A program made the translations under genes and the position numbers. 7,510 nt of DNA from JABDOU01 sp041609995 (GTDB taxonomy: Bacteria > Actinomycetota > Acidimicrobiia > Spongiisociales > SHLN01): NCBI GenBank assembly GCA_041609995.1, contig JBFIPU010000112.1, positions 1 to 7,510 of the forward strand, written 5' to 3'. The notes under the pieces were generated by a model. The model saw only the letters and a list, made by a program, of their open reading frames with translations, was not told the DNA's origin and did not search any database. Positions within the stretch are counted from its first letter, which is position 1. Each line of letters opens with the position of its first letter. Below are positions 6,228 through 7,510 of the stretch, piece after piece.

Positions 6228-6386
6228 TCAGTAGAGGCTCGTGGCGGTCCCGGTGTCTCCACGGCGGACGCGATCGAGGTCGTCGGTGATCTTGGCGCGC
6301 AGGGCGACGAGGTCGGCGGTGATGGTCAGCATCCGGAACCCGCGTTGCATCCGGTCTTGTGCCCGCGCAACGTTGGTGTGCATGCC
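6228..6386 (-). repeat. Intact partner of the 159-base direct repeat (3' end of the aldolase gene)
   Basis: This stretch aligns base for base, at a constant offset of 197, with 6031-6189. Between the two copies lie 38 bases (6190-6227) that match neither copy and hold no recognisable gene or site. The repeat edge coincides exactly with the stop codon on one side. Confidence 0.85.
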
Positions 6387-7007
6387 GGGCACGACTCCAT
6401 GCCGGTTGCAGGCGTCGACGATCGTGTCGAGCGCGTCCAGCAGCTTGGGGTCGTCGCCACGCGGGTCGACTCCGAGGCTGATCGACAGATCGGCCGGGCC
6501 GACGTAGATGGCGTCGACGCCGTCAACCGAGAGAATCGCGTCGAGGTTCGACATCGCCTCGACCGTCTCGATCATGGGGATGAGGGACACCTCGTCGTTG
6601 GCGCGGTCGAAATAGTCCGTCCCCTCTACGGCGGCGACCCGCGTAGGGCCGTAGCTCCGGCCGCCGGCGGGTGCGTATCGACCTGCGGTCACAGCCTCAC
6701 GGGCCTGCTCCTCGGTGTTGACCATCGGCACGATGACCCCCATGGCACCGGCGTCGAGTGCTTTGCCGATGTGGCCGAACTGGTTCTCGGGCACACGAAC
6801 GACCGCGGTGGACGAGCCGGTGGTGATGGCCTGCAACATGGCCACCGAATCGGAATAGTCCACCAACCCGTGCTGCATGTCGACGCAGACGTAGTCGAGC
6901 CCGAGAGCGGCCATCGCCTCGGCGCTCACCGAGGAGGGAATGGAGAGCCAGCCTCCGAGAGCGGTTTCGCCACTCGCCCACTTTACGCGCAGGGGGTTGG
7001 GCCGCAT
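6228..7007 (-). CDS. HpcH/HpaI-type class II pyruvate aldolase
   Basis: A 259-residue aldolase of the HpcH/HpaI family, a metal-dependent TIM-barrel enzyme of the cytosol that reversibly splits 4-hydroxy-2-oxo acids into pyruvate (or a related 2-oxo acid) and an aldehyde. The residues known to matter in E. coli HpaI have clear counterparts: His46 in VDMQHG (42-47), Arg71 in VVRVPENQ, Glu147 in PMIET (144-148) and Asp173 in VGPADLS (169-175), the last two being the metal ligands. PMVNT (94-98) and APAGGRSYGPTR (112-123) are also typical. Length is normal. ATG 7007 directly follows the TAG of the upstream aldehyde dehydrogenase with no base between them, so the two are co-transcribed and probably act in sequence. 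Exact substrate class (hydroxy-oxo-heptanedioate, 2-keto-3-deoxy sugar acid or other) is not decidable here. Its last 159 bases are duplicated downstream. Confidence 0.92.
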   Translation of the reverse strand: MRPNPLRVKWASGETALGGWLSIPSSVSAEAMAALGLDYVCVDMQHGLVDYSDSVAMLQAITTGSSTAVVRVPENQFGHIGKALDAGAMGVIVPMVNTEEQAREAVTAGRYAPAGGRSYGPTRVAAVEGTDYFDRANDEVSLIPMIETVEAMSNLDAILSVDGVDAIYVGPADLSISLGVDPRGDDPKLLDALDTIVDACNRHGVVPGMHTNVARAQDRMQRGFRMLTITADLVALRAKITDDLDRVRRGDTGTATSLY

Positions 7008-7510
7008 CTAGAGGCTTCCGAACACCCGGGTCTTGGGCTCCACGTACTCCATCAGGCCCTCGAGGCCCGCTTCCCGGCCGATGCCGGACTCCTTCATGCC
7101 GCCGAACGGTGCCTCGGGTGAGCCGGGCGCCCAGTCGTTGACGCCGACGAGCCCGAACTCGAGTGCATCCGAGACCTTCAGCGCCGTCTTGAGGTCCTCG
7201 GTCCACACGTAGGCGGCCAGGCCCACGTTGACGTCGTTGGCCCGCCGGATGACGTCGTCCAGGTTGTCGAACGGCGTGATCGGCATCACCGGACCGAACA
7301 CCTCTTCGGTCATCACGGGAGAGTCGGGGGGGACGTCGGTGATCACCGTCGGCTGGTAGAAATAGCCGGCACTGTCGATCTCGTCGCCACCCGTGATGAT
7401 GCGCCCGCCTGCCGCCGAGGTGTCGGCCACGATCCTGCTCACCCGTTCGAGTTGGGTCTGGTTGATCAATGGGCCGATCGTGGTGTCGGGGTTCATGCCG
7501 TCGCCGACCA
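7008..7510 (-). CDS. Aldehyde dehydrogenase, succinate-semialdehyde-dehydrogenase-like, C-terminal part (5' end beyond the window)
   Basis: The C-terminal third (about 166 residues) of an NAD(P)-dependent aldehyde dehydrogenase. The frame is open through the right edge and reads VGDGMNPDTTIGPLIN, a standard internal ALDH segment, so the ATG at 7496 is internal and not the start. Visible motifs are EEVFGPVMPI (its second Glu is the conserved residue that contacts the nicotinamide ribose), FDNLDDVIRRAN, and EAPFGGMKESGIGREAG followed by GLMEYVE. That last block is characteristic of succinate-semialdehyde and related semialdehyde dehydrogenases. The catalytic Cys and the Rossmann region lie outside the window, so completeness cannot be judged. 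It abuts the aldolase gene exactly (TAG then ATG), which suggests that it oxidises the aldehyde the aldolase releases, for instance succinate semialdehyde or lactaldehyde; this is inference. Confidence 0.9.
   Translation of the reverse strand, partial: VGDGMNPDTTIGPLINQTQLERVSRIVADTSAAGGRIITGGDEIDSAGYFYQPTVITDVPPDSPVMTEEVFGPVMPITPFDNLDDVIRRANDVNVGLAAYVWTEDLKTALKVSDALEFGLVGVNDWAPGSPEAPFGGMKESGIGREAGLEGLMEYVEPKTRVFGSL

Noticed and set aside
6031..6386. Direct repeat as an attachment-site duplication flanking an integrated element
   Set aside because: Only 38 bases lie between the two copies, the copies differ at about 11% of positions, and there is no integrase. A decayed gene duplicate explains the pattern better.
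6162..7121. A 319-codon plus-strand open frame
   Set aside because: It is antisense to the aldolase and the end of the ALDH gene, both of which have intact catalytic motifs.

Overview
The window is high-GC bacterial DNA with dense, high-GC-codon genes and frequent GTG/TTG starts. An HNH endonuclease of the DUF222 (13E12-repeat) type points to a high-GC actinobacterium. A member of the Acidimicrobiia is plausible, but that is inference from gene style, not from a phylogenetic marker.

Layout. (1) 101-1291 (+): a DUF222/HNH protein, probably 5'-incomplete because its frame is open to the left edge. (2) 1342-5059 (-): a tight five-gene operon, transcribed right to left: a small DoxX/DUF417-like membrane protein, two classical short-chain dehydrogenases (SDRs), then the large and small subunits of a two-subunit aconitase X (AcnX). 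Gaps are 9, 24 and 2 bases, then a 4-base GTGA overlap. (3) 5060-5284: a 225-base divergent intergenic region, the only sizeable gene-free stretch. (4) 5285-6037 (+): an SRPBCC-fold protein with a membrane-like N-terminus. (5) 6031-6189 (-): a decayed duplicate of the last ~50 codons of an HpcH/HpaI aldolase, followed by 38 bases of unique DNA. (6) 6228-7510 (-): the intact HpcH/HpaI aldolase, preceded without a gap by a succinate-semialdehyde-dehydrogenase-like aldehyde dehydrogenase that runs off the right edge.

How they may work together. All minus-strand genes are catabolic in type: two NAD(P)-dependent dehydrogenases, an AcnX dehydratase, a pyruvate-type aldolase and an aldehyde dehydrogenase. 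A coherent hypothesis is a hydroxy-acid or sugar-acid degradation route (oxidise, dehydrate, oxidise, cleave to a 2-oxo acid plus an aldehyde, oxidise the aldehyde) in which AcnX supplies the dehydratase step. The substrate cannot be read from the sequence. The known bacterial AcnX substrate, cis-3-hydroxy-L-proline, is possible, but no recognisable pyrroline-2-carboxylate reductase is present.

The most concrete structural surprise is the truncated aldolase tail. It lies exactly where the two minus-strand blocks are separated by the plus-strand SRPBCC gene, and its antisense sequence supplies the SRPBCC stop codon, which suggests a past rearrangement. No RNA genes, CRISPR arrays, transposases or convincing intrinsic terminators were seen.
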